A stretch of DNA of 33,259 nt from Lachnospiraceae bacterium UBA7179 (lineage in GTDB: Bacteria > Bacillota > Clostridia > Lachnospirales > Lachnospiraceae). The notes under the pieces are model-generated. The model had not been told where the DNA came from, did no database searches, and saw only the letters and a program-made list of their open reading frames with translations. Where the stretch lies: positions 1 through 33,259 of the forward strand of contig DKVL01000111.1 of the NCBI GenBank assembly GCA_002491195.1, given 5' to 3'. Of this stretch, positions 14,754 through 22,189 are shown piece by piece (position 1 is the stretch's first letter; each line of letters starts with the position of its first letter). The position numbers and the translations under genes were made by a program.

Positions 14754-15782
14754 ATGCAGAAGGAAAATACACAGGAAAAAGTACAGGAAACAATACCCGT
14801 GAACAGAAGGGCAAAGGATACTTTTTTCAAGACGGTGTATGCGTCAGAAGAACGCAGGAGAAAATTAGCTTCCTTTTTATTGGGGATCGAGGGAAAGCAG
14901 ATCACCACAGCTAATGTGCGTCCAGTGCTGTTTGGGAATAAAGAGAATGATTTGGCATTTGTCTGTGATGCGATTTTTTATGTTATGACGGAGAGTCAGG
15001 CGACAATATGTCCAAACATTTCCTATCGTTTACTGGAGTATATTACTGCGGGTTTGCGATCAACGGTGGACAGCGAGCAGCTGTTGTACAGCAGAAAGCG
15101 AGTATATTTTCCGATACCAAAGCTATATCTACTGCAGACAGGACTGGAATTGAAAGCGGAGAATCTGCCAGAGAAAGTGCAGTATGATGTCCGTCTGAGT
15201 GATTCCTATAGAGAGGCGGATGAGAAATATGAAAAGGAAACAGCAGAACCGGATTTGGAGGTTGTCGTACATGTGTATGATTTCCGGATGACATTGGATG
15301 AAGTGCTTTGTTATATTGAGCAGGATGTAATTCCAGACCGCTTCGGAGCCTATGTGGGGGATATGAGGGATTACGCATTGACTGCAAACGGCATTACTTA
15401 TATGCAGCGTGCAGTAAAGGATGAAAAGCAGCAAAAATATATTATGCCAAAAAATGTATCAACTGTGGCAGAATATCTCGAACTGCTGATCCAGAGGGAT
15501 ATTTTTGTGGATTTGTTGAATGATAAGGAGGTATGCGATATGACGATGGCACAATTTTCAAGAGATGATATCCTAATTTATCAGGGCCGTGAGGAAGGCC
15601 GCGAAGAAGGCCGCGAGGAAGGATTGGAAGAGGGAGAAGTAAAGGGAGCGATCCGAACCTATAATAAGCTGGGAGTAACGTTGGAAGATGCGAAACGCTA
15701 CATTATGGATGAATTCTATAAGAGTGAGGAAGAGACAGACGAATTGATGAATAAATACTGGAAAAGGGAGAAAGAAAAATAA
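14754..15782 (+). CDS. Rpn-family PD-(D/E)XK nuclease-like protein
   Basis: A 342-aa protein related to Rpn (formerly YhgA-like transposase) recombination-promoting nucleases. The layout matches: an N-terminal KDTFFKTVYASEERRRKL helix, a core LAFVCDAIFYVMTESQAT holding D72, E80 and Q82 of the nuclease motif, PIPKLYLLQTG (the strand normally written PTPRFVVFYNG), and a C-terminal helical region. The linker GREEGREEGREEGLEEGE is a low-complexity repeat typical of these genes, here in tandem nine-base units (about 15587-15640). An AGGAG site lies 10 bp before the ATG. Its stop overlaps the start of the CPBP gene by one base. Unlike the copy at 8028-8379 the frame is intact. Rpn proteins nick DNA and raise RecA-independent recombination in E. 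coli; a role here is inferred. Confidence 0.78.
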   Translation: MQKENTQEKVQETIPVNRRAKDTFFKTVYASEERRRKLASFLLGIEGKQITTANVRPVLFGNKENDLAFVCDAIFYVMTESQATICPNISYRLLEYITAGLRSTVDSEQLLYSRKRVYFPIPKLYLLQTGLELKAENLPEKVQYDVRLSDSYREADEKYEKETAEPDLEVVVHVYDFRMTLDEVLCYIEQDVIPDRFGAYVGDMRDYALTANGITYMQRAVKDEKQQKYIMPKNVSTVAEYLELLIQRDIFVDLLNDKEVCDMTMAQFSRDDILIYQGREEGREEGREEGLEEGEVKGAIRTYNKLGVTLEDAKRYIMDEFYKSEEETDELMNKYWKREKEK

Positions 15783-17068
15783 TGGCACAATTACAAAAGC
15801 AATCTGAATCAGAAACGAAAACAGAGAATGGAACGGTATCGCAAGTGAAATCAGAAGATGAAACGGTATCGCAAATGAAATCAGAGAATGATGCAATAGA
15901 TGAGGTAATCAATGAAACAGCAGTAAAATCAGAGACAGCAGTAGAAGATGAGATCGGGCAGCAGCCTGACAGTTCGCTGGAGGAGAATTCTTCTGCGGAG
16001 AGTGTATCAGAGTCTGATGCGTTTGACATTACCAGGAAATTTAAGCATGATCAGAACCAGATTTCCAGCCAGAGACAGGCGTCAAAAAAAGAACCACAAC
16101 AGCAGCGCGAAATCCCCAAGAAGCGGGAACTGGTAGGAGTCACAGACAAGAAGGTGGAGACAAAACGAATCCTATATTTTCTGGCATTGTGTTTTGGTGT
16201 GGCGTGGATTTCAGAGATTTTTGCCATTATTCCGATGTATCAGAGTGAGAATGTCGACGTGGTGAAGGAAGCTGTGGACATGATCTCGCAACTGATGCTC
16301 ACACCGGCACTGGCGGCGCTGGTGGTGCGGATCGGAACGAGAGAGGGGCTTGTGAAGTCGGGTTTTCAATTTAACTTTTTTGAACATAAGGTTTTATTTT
16401 TGCTTGGATGGTTTGGAACGACGGCTCTCACATTCTTGGGTGCAGTGATCTATTTTCTTGTTTTCAGGGATAATTTTGATCCGAATATGACAAATTTTGT
16501 TGCTTCATACAGCAAAAGTGCGGCAAATGCAGGCACACAGATTGATGCGGTGAGTATTGTGGCTGCTTATAAGACAGATTTGCTCATCAAAGTATTTACA
16601 GCAGCAGCGCTTGATCTGATCAACAGCTTTGGTGAGGAGTGGGGTTTCCGCGCATATCTGCTTCCAAAGCTTTACCGGAAATTCGGTGCAGTTGTGGCAA
16701 TGCTCCTGAGCGGTTTTGTTTCCGGTCTGTGGTATGCGCCGCTTGTCGCGATCGGTTATTATTATGGAACTGGCAATGTGGGATTTCCCGTGGTGAATAT
16801 CATTGCAATGTGTATCTTTGGCATGGTGACAGGTGTGATATATTCTTATCTGTGTCTGCGGACGGGGAGTATTTTCCCTGCGGTATTTGCACACAGTGCA
16901 GTGAATGTCATGATGTCCCAGGCGGCATTATTTACATTTGACGGCGGTAATTTCTTTGTCGGTCCGGCTCCTACTGGAATCTTGTCAGGGCTACCGTTTA
17001 TTGCGGCAGCAGTGGTATGTCTGGTTCTTATGCATAGGAATCCAGTCAAGGCGAATGGGGAGCAATAG
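15782..17068 (+). CDS. CPBP (CAAX/Abi) membrane protein with a charged N-terminal region and an altered motif
   Basis: A 428-aa protein. Residues 1-120 are hydrophilic with tandem repeats (QVKSEDETVS, QMKSENDAID) and a basic KKEPQQQ stretch. Residues 130-420 hold about eight membrane helices of the CPBP family of glutamic membrane proteases. Motif 1 is intact (E285-E286-WGF-R290), and the HSAVN motif (H371, N375) is present. The motif 2 position that is usually His reads Y318 (GLWYAPL), and a second His commonly following is also Tyr (AIGYYYG). Since the motif 2 His helps position the catalytic water, protease activity is doubtful. It overlaps the Rpn-like gene by 1 bp and is likely co-translated with it. 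Confidence 0.82.
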   Translation: MAQLQKQSESETKTENGTVSQVKSEDETVSQMKSENDAIDEVINETAVKSETAVEDEIGQQPDSSLEENSSAESVSESDAFDITRKFKHDQNQISSQRQASKKEPQQQREIPKKRELVGVTDKKVETKRILYFLALCFGVAWISEIFAIIPMYQSENVDVVKEAVDMISQLMLTPALAALVVRIGTREGLVKSGFQFNFFEHKVLFLLGWFGTTALTFLGAVIYFLVFRDNFDPNMTNFVASYSKSAANAGTQIDAVSIVAAYKTDLLIKVFTAAALDLINSFGEEWGFRAYLLPKLYRKFGAVVAMLLSGFVSGLWYAPLVAIGYYYGTGNVGFPVVNIIAMCIFGMVTGVIYSYLCLRTGSIFPAVFAHSAVNVMMSQAALFTFDGGNFFVGPAPTGILSGLPFIAAAVVCLVLMHRNPVKANGEQ

Positions 17069-17222
17069 AATCATAATTGGCGGAAGAGACAGGTAGAATG
17101 GCAGAGTCTCTCGATAAGAATATCCATTGCACAGGAATCATAAAAGAACCACCTTGCGGTTATCCCGGTATTGGATGCAGTAGTCCGTACACAGACAGAG
17201 AAGGAGGTTTAGCTGTTGTTCT

Positions 17223-17271
17223 CCGGATCCATTTTCACAAAAAAGTCCGTCAGGCGTGAAAACAGATCCGG
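17223..17271. repeat. Imperfect 16-bp inverted repeat downstream of the CPBP gene
   Basis: CCGGATCCATTTTCAC (17223-17238) pairs with GTGAAAACAGATCCGG (17256-17271), with two non-Watson-Crick positions, around 17 bases. It lies in a 237-bp gap between convergent genes. No U-run follows directly; AGTTCCTTA occurs at 17282-17290. The rest of the gap holds no recognisable gene. Confidence 0.55.
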
Positions 17272-17305
17272 GGCAGGGTACAGTTCCTTAGTTTCTTACT
17301 GATTC

Positions 17306-18145
17306 TCATACAGTAATATTTGGTATTAGTTTGTCTGTATGTAAGATATGGTTGATCAGCCAGCCAAGCAGAAATTCTAACAGTTCCTGCAGATATTCCT
17401 GGGGATTTTCATCAATTTGGCCAAGGTTGATATTTTCAAGCTTATCAATAAATGCCTCATGTGCACGTTTCTGTGCGCTCAGCCCTTCATATTTGATTCC
17501 CTCCATATATTCTTCCTCGTCGGCGAAATGTTCTTTGGTATAGTCTTTCAGTTCATTTAAGATTTCAATGATGCTATCATAACCAGAAAGTGCGTCAAAA
17601 GATTTTACCAGCTGGTTGGCCTTGCCGACGATGCGGAAAAGCTCCTTGTGCTCCGCGTCAATCAGATCAATGCCAGTCAGATATTCGTCAGTAAATTCAC
17701 ATGGATTTTCGCGTACCATCCACTCCTCGAGCGGCGGAAGTTTGCCAATCAGGATATCACTGCTAAGAATGTGGCGATACAGCCACTTTGCAAGGAATTT
17801 CACCAGTTCGGTAAGTACGCGCTGCTGTTCGTCCTCATCGTCTATGTTAGTAAATCCATATTCTCGTATCTTATCACGGAAAAAAGCGTGCTGTGTGCGC
17901 TGGCGTATTAATTCCGGATCACGGATCTGTACCATGTATTCTTCCTCATGGGCAAAATGTGTCTCCGCATACTCGTCAAGCTCCTCAAGGATATTTTTCA
18001 GCTCCTGATAGTAATCGCTGTGGTAATCGGTACATGCCAGATTATAGGCCTTAGAGAGTAACGCAAACAGATTTCGGTGCTCGTTATCTATCGTTTCAAT
18101 ACCAGTAATGCAGTCCTGCGTAAATTCAAATGTCATTTTCATCAT
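17306..18145 (-). CDS. Tandem bacteriohemerythrin
   Basis: A 279-aa protein of two hemerythrin-like domains in a row. Each binds a di-iron centre that carries or senses oxygen. Domain 1 (residues 1-135) shows the His/Glu ligands in DNEHRNLF, HFAHEEEYM, HAFFRDK and WLYRHILSSD. Domain 2 (about 147-279) repeats them in DAEHKELF, HFADEEEYM, HEAFIDK and WLINHILHTD; the second His of HFAHEEE is Asp there. The two halves are clearly duplicates. No membrane helix or signalling domain is present. In anaerobes such proteins are thought to scavenge or sense oxygen. It appears monocistronic with an AAAGGATG site; start choice among the first ATGs (MMKMTF) is uncertain by up to 3 residues. Confidence 0.92.
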   Translation of the reverse strand: MMKMTFEFTQDCITGIETIDNEHRNLFALLSKAYNLACTDYHSDYYQELKNILEELDEYAETHFAHEEEYMVQIRDPELIRQRTQHAFFRDKIREYGFTNIDDEDEQQRVLTELVKFLAKWLYRHILSSDILIGKLPPLEEWMVRENPCEFTDEYLTGIDLIDAEHKELFRIVGKANQLVKSFDALSGYDSIIEILNELKDYTKEHFADEEEYMEGIKYEGLSAQKRAHEAFIDKLENINLGQIDENPQEYLQELLEFLLGWLINHILHTDKLIPNITV

Positions 18146-18231
18146 CCTTTCTTGTTATATTTTATAGATTTTATGTACAGTATGTTATCTGCTATTTGCC
18201 GAATATGCAGGTATACTGTACTCGCTAACGC

Positions 18232-18272
18232 TCATTATATCATAAGCGCAGCGGGATATAATTTATTATATC
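18232..18272 (-). promoter_or_regulatory. Repeated promoter-like module upstream of hemerythrin
   Basis: The 21 bases at 18232-18252 (minus) are identical to 6559-6579 and contain TATAAT. Beside it, GATATAAT (18255-18262) and ATTATATC (18265-18272) form an 8-bp palindrome that also supplies -10-like boxes. The module lies 87 bp or more upstream of the hemerythrin start and is part of a 665-bp gap (18146-18810) with no gene. Confidence 0.5.
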
Positions 18273-18432
18273 ATGTATTCATCGTTTGTGGTTATATTTT
18301 TTAATAGTTCTTACAAGATAGCATAAAAAATTGTTACCAATAAGATTGCAATGTGTTTGGATCGTTTATTTTCAGACTTGACTTTTCATAGTTGGTCTAT
18401 AATATAAATAGTATTAATATAGACTTTTTTAA

Positions 18433-18514
18433 CTTAGGAGCTGTAAAGAAATAACATGACAATGTTGCGCAGGATATGTCTTCGTTGTTAAGTTATTTCT
18501 TTACAGATCCTTAA
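18433..18514. mobile_element. Small palindromic element with 15-bp perfect TIRs
   Basis: CTGTAAAGAAATAAC (18441-18455) and GTTATTTCTTTACAG (18492-18506) are perfect complements, 36 bp apart. The outer TTAGGAG on the left and ATCCTTAA on the right nearly match as well. Size and ends fit a MITE of about 80 bp. Upstream, TTGACT (18378-18383) and TATAAA (18403-18408) could be a 19-bp-spacer promoter left behind it. No coding capacity. Confidence 0.65.
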
Positions 18515-18645
18515 TTATGATAACAGTGTTATTATTTGCTATGGAGAGAGTAGATATTGTGGCAAGAACAGGGGGATACATATAGTAGAACAAAGCATTG
18601 GTGCAAAAGGTTATTATTTACAGCCAAGTTTGTGAGAAAACGTGC

Positions 18646-18710
18646 TGTCGCGAGTAAAAATCCATTTGTGCGACAAGCCTGCCCGTTTGGTATTTTTTGC
18701 ATGGATTTTA
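18646..18710. other. Structured intergenic sequence with a 9-bp inverted repeat
   Basis: TGTCGC (about 18646-18651) can pair with GCGACA, and AAAATCCAT (18657-18665) pairs with ATGGATTTT (18702-18710). No recognisable protein is encoded in any frame. It lies upstream of the MerR-type gene. Confidence 0.4.
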
Positions 18711-18760
18711 ATTGTTACTGGAACAGGAGTCTATATGGAAAAGTGGAGAATAGTTTCTTA

Positions 18761-18791
18761 TTGACTTTGACACGATGTCGTACTTTATACT
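18761..18791 (+). promoter_or_regulatory. MerR-type promoter with a 19-bp spacer
   Basis: TTGACT (18761-18766) and TATACT (18786-18791) are 19 bp apart, the long spacer typical of promoters that MerR-family regulators remodel. The spacer holds the dyad GACA-CGA-TGTC (18769-18779), close to its centre. The regulator gene starts only 20 bp after the -10, so the mRNA leader would be about a dozen bases. Autoregulation is inferred. Confidence 0.55.
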
Positions 18792-18810
18792 TAGAACAGG
18801 AGGTGAGAAA

Positions 18811-19767
18811 ATGGATTATATGACAATCGGAGAGGTTTCTTCTGCGTTTCAGATATCTACCAGAATGCTTCGATATTATGAAAAAATAGGACTGATCGAG
18901 AGCACGCGAAAGGAAGGATATGCTTATCGGATCTATCGCACAGATATGGTAAGAAAGATACAGCAGATCATTATTTTGCGAAAACTTCAGATCCCGTTAA
19001 AGCAGATTCAACAGATGATGGACGGAGACAGAGAAGAGACAATCCACATTCTGGAAACACGGATTCATGAGATGGATCAAACCGTAACATCTGTTCAGAC
19101 TATCAAAAAAGCGTTGAAAAAACTGTTAGAACTGCTTCGCGAAGAGGATTCTGACAAAAATGATATGGATATTGTACGGGAAGATGCGATTGTGAAAATG
19201 ACGGAATTTCTGCCTCTGAAAAAACATCAAGTGAAAGGAGAAGCCAAAATGAGTGATACAAGTGTGATCAAGGAGATTGTAGAAAAAGATCATTGTGTCC
19301 GAATCGTGCTGTTACCACCCTGCACAGTAGCTGCATATCAATTCGTAGGAGATGATCCAGAGGAAAAAGTAGGCGAAATCATGGACAAATTTGTCCGTTC
19401 CAGCAAATTATATGAGATCAAGCCGGATTCCCGGTTATTTGGATTTAATAATCCTGAACCGAAGCCAGGTGATGATTTTCATGGCTATGAGGACTGGGTA
19501 ACAATCCCGGATGATATGGAGGTGCCTAAGCCACTGGTGAAGAAACATTTTGACGGCGGACTTTATGCAGCGTATACCATTCAATTTCCTGATTTTTATG
19601 AGTGGAAATTTTTGAAAGAATGGGTTCAGAAAAATCAAAAATATCAGGAGGACTATCGGGATTATTTGGAGGAACATTTGAACTGGGTATATTCGTCCCA
19701 TATGAATTGGCCGGAAGATGGCATCGATGGAAAGATCGATCTGTTGCTGCCAATCAGGGCAAGGTAA
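18811..19767 (+). CDS. MerR family regulator with a GyrI-like ligand domain
   Basis: A 318-aa BmrR-like transcription factor. Residues 1-70 are the MerR winged helix-turn-helix (MTIGEVSSAFQISTRMLRYY, then YEKIGLIESTRKEGYAYRIY). A dimer coiled coil follows at about 75-125. Residues 150-318 form a GyrI/AraC-effector-binding domain, the drug-binding fold of BmrR and Rob. Members sense lipophilic cations or antimicrobials and activate efflux genes. AGGAGGTG precedes ATG 18811; the open frame extends 36 bases further into the promoter, so the shorter start is chosen. The DUF1801 gene follows 22 bp after its stop and is probably co-transcribed. No efflux pump is adjacent. Confidence 0.88.
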   Translation: MDYMTIGEVSSAFQISTRMLRYYEKIGLIESTRKEGYAYRIYRTDMVRKIQQIIILRKLQIPLKQIQQMMDGDREETIHILETRIHEMDQTVTSVQTIKKALKKLLELLREEDSDKNDMDIVREDAIVKMTEFLPLKKHQVKGEAKMSDTSVIKEIVEKDHCVRIVLLPPCTVAAYQFVGDDPEEKVGEIMDKFVRSSKLYEIKPDSRLFGFNNPEPKPGDDFHGYEDWVTIPDDMEVPKPLVKKHFDGGLYAAYTIQFPDFYEWKFLKEWVQKNQKYQEDYRDYLEEHLNWVYSSHMNWPEDGIDGKIDLLLPIRAR

Positions 19768-19789
19768 ATCATGTCAGGGAGGCAGCAAT

Positions 19790-20125
19790 ATGACTGAAAG
19801 CGTACAGGAATATATCAATCACTATTCTCTAGAAGTTCAGAAATTATATATGCAGTTGAGAACTCTGATCTATGACAGTACACCGCAGGATATCGAAGAA
19901 AAATTGTGGGCAAAACTGCCAAGTTATTATGTAGGAGGAGCTTTTGTACGGTTGATTCCGTTTAAAAAGCATATCAATGTCGAAGCCTCTGGGATTGCAT
20001 TATACAGGGAAGAATTAAGTGATTATAAGGTCACGCCAAAAGGGATGATGCAAATACGAACGGATCAGAATATTCCGCCTGTTTTAATAAAGGTTTTTAG
20101 GGAGACGTTCAGCCAGAGAGCTTAA
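19790..20125 (+). CDS. DUF1801 (YdhG-like) protein
   Basis: A 111-aa protein that fits the DUF1801 family: an N-terminal helix SVQEYINHYSLEVQKLYMQL, a central EEKLWAKLPSYYVGGAFVRL with the typical Trp and Tyr, and IPFKKHINVEASG, the strand and loop that are conserved. The family fold is related to an SRPBCC-like or YdhG fold, and its function is not known. GGGAGG lies 6 bp before the ATG at 19790. It lies just after the MerR-type gene, an arrangement that suggests it belongs to the same small-molecule response. A terminator follows. Confidence 0.85.
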   Translation: MTESVQEYINHYSLEVQKLYMQLRTLIYDSTPQDIEEKLWAKLPSYYVGGAFVRLIPFKKHINVEASGIALYREELSDYKVTPKGMMQIRTDQNIPPVLIKVFRETFSQRA

Positions 20126-20154
20126 TGAATTTTCTATAGTTCCTTAATGGAAAA

Positions 20155-20183
20155 TAAGAGGGCTGGATCAACAAGCCCTCTTA
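20155..20183. terminator. Bidirectional terminator hairpin
   Basis: TAAGAGGGCT (20155-20164) pairs perfectly with AGCCCTCTTA (20174-20183) around GGATCAACA. It lies between the convergent DUF1801 and VOC-DUF3795 genes. The T-run is weak on both sides. AGTTCCTTAATGG (20138-20150) lies just before it. Confidence 0.75.
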
Positions 20184-20186
20184 CAG

Positions 20187-20930
20187 TTACAGTTTTTGCA
20201 ATGTCTGCATTCTTCCTGCGATATTTTTCTCGAATTCTTCATCTGAATATTTCGGGTCTCTCGTAGCCCTCCAGATGTCACAGGGCGCTTCCTGACATTT
20301 GCCGCAGTGTTCCAGATTTTTGTTGTGAATGACACATTGATAAATAGAGCAGCCTTCGGGGGAATGAAATACTTTTCCCTCGCAGGCATTGCAGCCAGTA
20401 CACATCTTTCCATAACAGTAACAAGCGCTGCAGTCTGTGCCGCAGACACTGATCCAGGACTTTTGGTATTTTTCGAACCATTTCTGGACAACATTTCGTG
20501 GGTGTTGTGTCAATTTTGCTGTCTCCTCGACGTCTTTTCCCTGCTCAAACTGTCTGCATGCTACGGAATACATACTTTCCGATACCTCGATCAAATGTCC
20601 ATCGGGATCATAGATGCGGATTCCTCTCTGCAGCCATGGAAATGTTTTCGGCTCATGAAGGCGCTCCACATCGGGATATTGCTCTAAGAGAGCAGTAAAT
20701 GAATCAAAGTCTTCTGTCTCAAAATAGAGTTCCATGGTATTTGAATGATACGTCATAGTGTTTTCCATAAATCCCGCAATCTGGTCAAAATGCTCCTGTA
20801 AAGTCAATCCGCAAGTCAGTGTTTTGCACCACCCTAAATCGAGTGAGACCTCCTGATCAAATAGATCTTTATAAAATTGCAGCGATTGTTCCATGTTTTT
20901 TACAGCAATCAACGTGTTACAATATCTCAT
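20187..20930 (-). CDS. Glyoxalase/VOC domain fused to a Cys-rich DUF3795 domain
   Basis: A 247-aa fusion. Residues 1-125 are a vicinal-oxygen-chelate (glyoxalase-like) domain, MRYCNTLIAVKNMEQSLQFY through IRIYDPDGHLIEVSES, a fold used for lyases, dioxygenases and antibiotic binding. A helical linker follows, then residues 160-235 with many Cys (CGTDCSACYCYGKMCTGC and CIYQCVIHNKN...CGKC type spacing), matching DUF3795, which probably binds metal or an iron-sulfur centre. The Met at 20930 is chosen because GAGGAGG lies 8 bp upstream; the open frame extends 14 residues further. It lies 53 bp downstream of an AraC regulator on the same strand, so joint control is likely. Function unknown. Confidence 0.83.
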   Translation of the reverse strand: MRYCNTLIAVKNMEQSLQFYKDLFDQEVSLDLGWCKTLTCGLTLQEHFDQIAGFMENTMTYHSNTMELYFETEDFDSFTALLEQYPDVERLHEPKTFPWLQRGIRIYDPDGHLIEVSESMYSVACRQFEQGKDVEETAKLTQHPRNVVQKWFEKYQKSWISVCGTDCSACYCYGKMCTGCNACEGKVFHSPEGCSIYQCVIHNKNLEHCGKCQEAPCDIWRATRDPKYSDEEFEKNIAGRMQTLQKL

Positions 20931-20983
20931 AAGCCGTTCCTCCTCAACAGTAATAAGTAACCTTTCTATCAATCATTGCGATA

Positions 20984-21868
20984 CTATAAACTATTATACT
21001 GTGATTCATGGAAGTTGTATTGTAAATTTCCGACATTCTGTATCGCATATTTCCTGGCATCTGAGATATGCATGGAGTGATATTTCTTAAAGTCGTGGCA
21101 CAGATGCGCCTGGTCAGAATACCCATATTGATACACTGCATCTGCAATATTGAAATCCTTATGATACAGAAGTTCGTTCCATAGATACTGATAGCGGACC
21201 ATCGATGCGAGGCTCTTGGGTGATACACCAATGTATTCCAGAAATAATCGCTCTAACTGCCGGCTGCCAATCAGTACTTCCTGTCTCAAATCAATCATTG
21301 ACAGATTCCCTCTGTTTTCCAATATCTTGGAAACTGCCTGCAATACAATCGGATTTTGATGATCTTCCTGAAAGTGGTCCAGCAATACCTTTTCTGCAAT
21401 TGGTATCAGTTGACAGATATGATTGACATCAAATAACCGTTTTTCTATTTCCATTTTTATTCCTGGTAAATGACAACCTGCATCAAAAAAAGCATTCTTC
21501 GTATTTTTCATGGATTCCTCTGCGAACATGGATGCTCCCCACGGGTAAAAACGGATCGCAAAACGAAAGAATGTCTTTTTGGTTTGATGGTGATTCTGCG
21601 CAATAAATGTGCGGTCGTCAATTCCGCAAAAACAGTTGTCGATCTTATTATGCGAAAAGTCCGTCGTAAAAATGATATCCATGCAGGTGTCCGGTGTCAC
21701 GATGTCTATCGTGTCTATGGGATTTTTTTCCTGTACAACGGTCTTTGCGGAGCCCCAAAAACACCGTATATAGGGTTTGAGGGCATCGCACGGCTCGAAC
21801 TCCATATAGTCTTTCGTGCATTGAAACGGCGCAGCTGTGATCGGGTGGTAGATTTTGTGTAGTTTCAT
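20984..21868 (-). CDS. AraC family transcriptional regulator
   Basis: A 294-aa regulator. The N-terminal part (residues 15-150) holds FEPCDALKPYIRCFWGS, the DUF6597-type ligand region common in AraC regulators. The C-terminal part (about 190-280) has two helix-turn-helix motifs: SMIDLRQEVLIGSRQLERLF followed by YIGVSPKSLASMVRYQYLW, and ADAVYQYGYSDQAHLCHDFK. These are all typical. The ribosome site is weak. It is divergent from nothing nearby and lies upstream of the VOC-DUF3795 gene, which it may control. Confidence 0.9.
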   Translation of the reverse strand: MKLHKIYHPITAAPFQCTKDYMEFEPCDALKPYIRCFWGSAKTVVQEKNPIDTIDIVTPDTCMDIIFTTDFSHNKIDNCFCGIDDRTFIAQNHHQTKKTFFRFAIRFYPWGASMFAEESMKNTKNAFFDAGCHLPGIKMEIEKRLFDVNHICQLIPIAEKVLLDHFQEDHQNPIVLQAVSKILENRGNLSMIDLRQEVLIGSRQLERLFLEYIGVSPKSLASMVRYQYLWNELLYHKDFNIADAVYQYGYSDQAHLCHDFKKYHSMHISDARKYAIQNVGNLQYNFHESQYNSL

Positions 21869-21909
21869 ATGGTAATCTTTCTGAATTATGGTAATAATTC
21901 TGTGGATGC

Positions 21910-22017
21910 TTAAATAAGTTTACATTGTTTCAGCACTTGTTTTGTATGTTCTGATATGCTGCCGTCCGATCGAAGCAGCGTTTTGTCAAGGTCAGTCAAA
22001 ATCATTTTGATAGCCAT
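21910..22017 (-). pseudogene. N-terminal fragment of a Cof-type HAD phosphatase
   Basis: On the minus strand ATG 22017 opens MAIKMILTDLDKTLLRSDGS and runs 35 residues to a TAA after QVLKQCKLI. DLDKTLLRSD is motif I of Cof-family HAD phosphatases, normally about 270 aa long, and the following helix is right for the family. Everything after the first helix is missing, so this is a broken gene. A GAGAGGG site precedes it. The remainder of the 321-bp gap holds the hairpins at 22117-22173. Confidence 0.75.
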
Positions 22018-22116
22018 GGTGTGAACCCTCTCGCAATTGCGATAAACTGTTTGAATCCTAAATTTTTAATAAAGTTATCACAAATAGGTCAGGGTGTCAA
22101 TGAATATTTTTCATTA

Positions 22117-22173
22117 AGAGTATGCCGCCTGATACTCTCAAATCGGGCAGTCATCCGCTGTGGATTGCTGCCC
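22117..22173 (-). terminator. Two hairpins after the XRE membrane regulator
   Basis: GGGCAG (22145-22150) pairs with CTGCCC (22168-22173), extended by ATCC/GGAT. Next to it AGAGTAT (22117-22123) pairs with ATACTCT (22132-22138). They lie 17 bp after the XRE gene's stop on the minus strand. The following T-rich stretch (about 22105-22112) could complete a terminator. Confidence 0.5.
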
Positions 22174-22189
22174 GCACGGTTTAAGCATA

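Noticed and set aside
15587..15640. Tandem short repeats that could be a CRISPR or VNTR locus
   Set aside because: They encode the GREEG linker of the Rpn-like protein; unit length is 9 to 12 bases and there are no spacers.
17077..17259. A 60-codon open frame after the CPBP gene
   Set aside because: It has no ribosome binding site, overlaps a strong inverted repeat, and resembles no known protein.
18557..18823. An 88-codon open frame upstream of the MerR-type gene
   Set aside because: No ribosome binding site, atypical composition (many Cys, Arg and aromatic residues) and it overlaps the promoter and start of the real gene.
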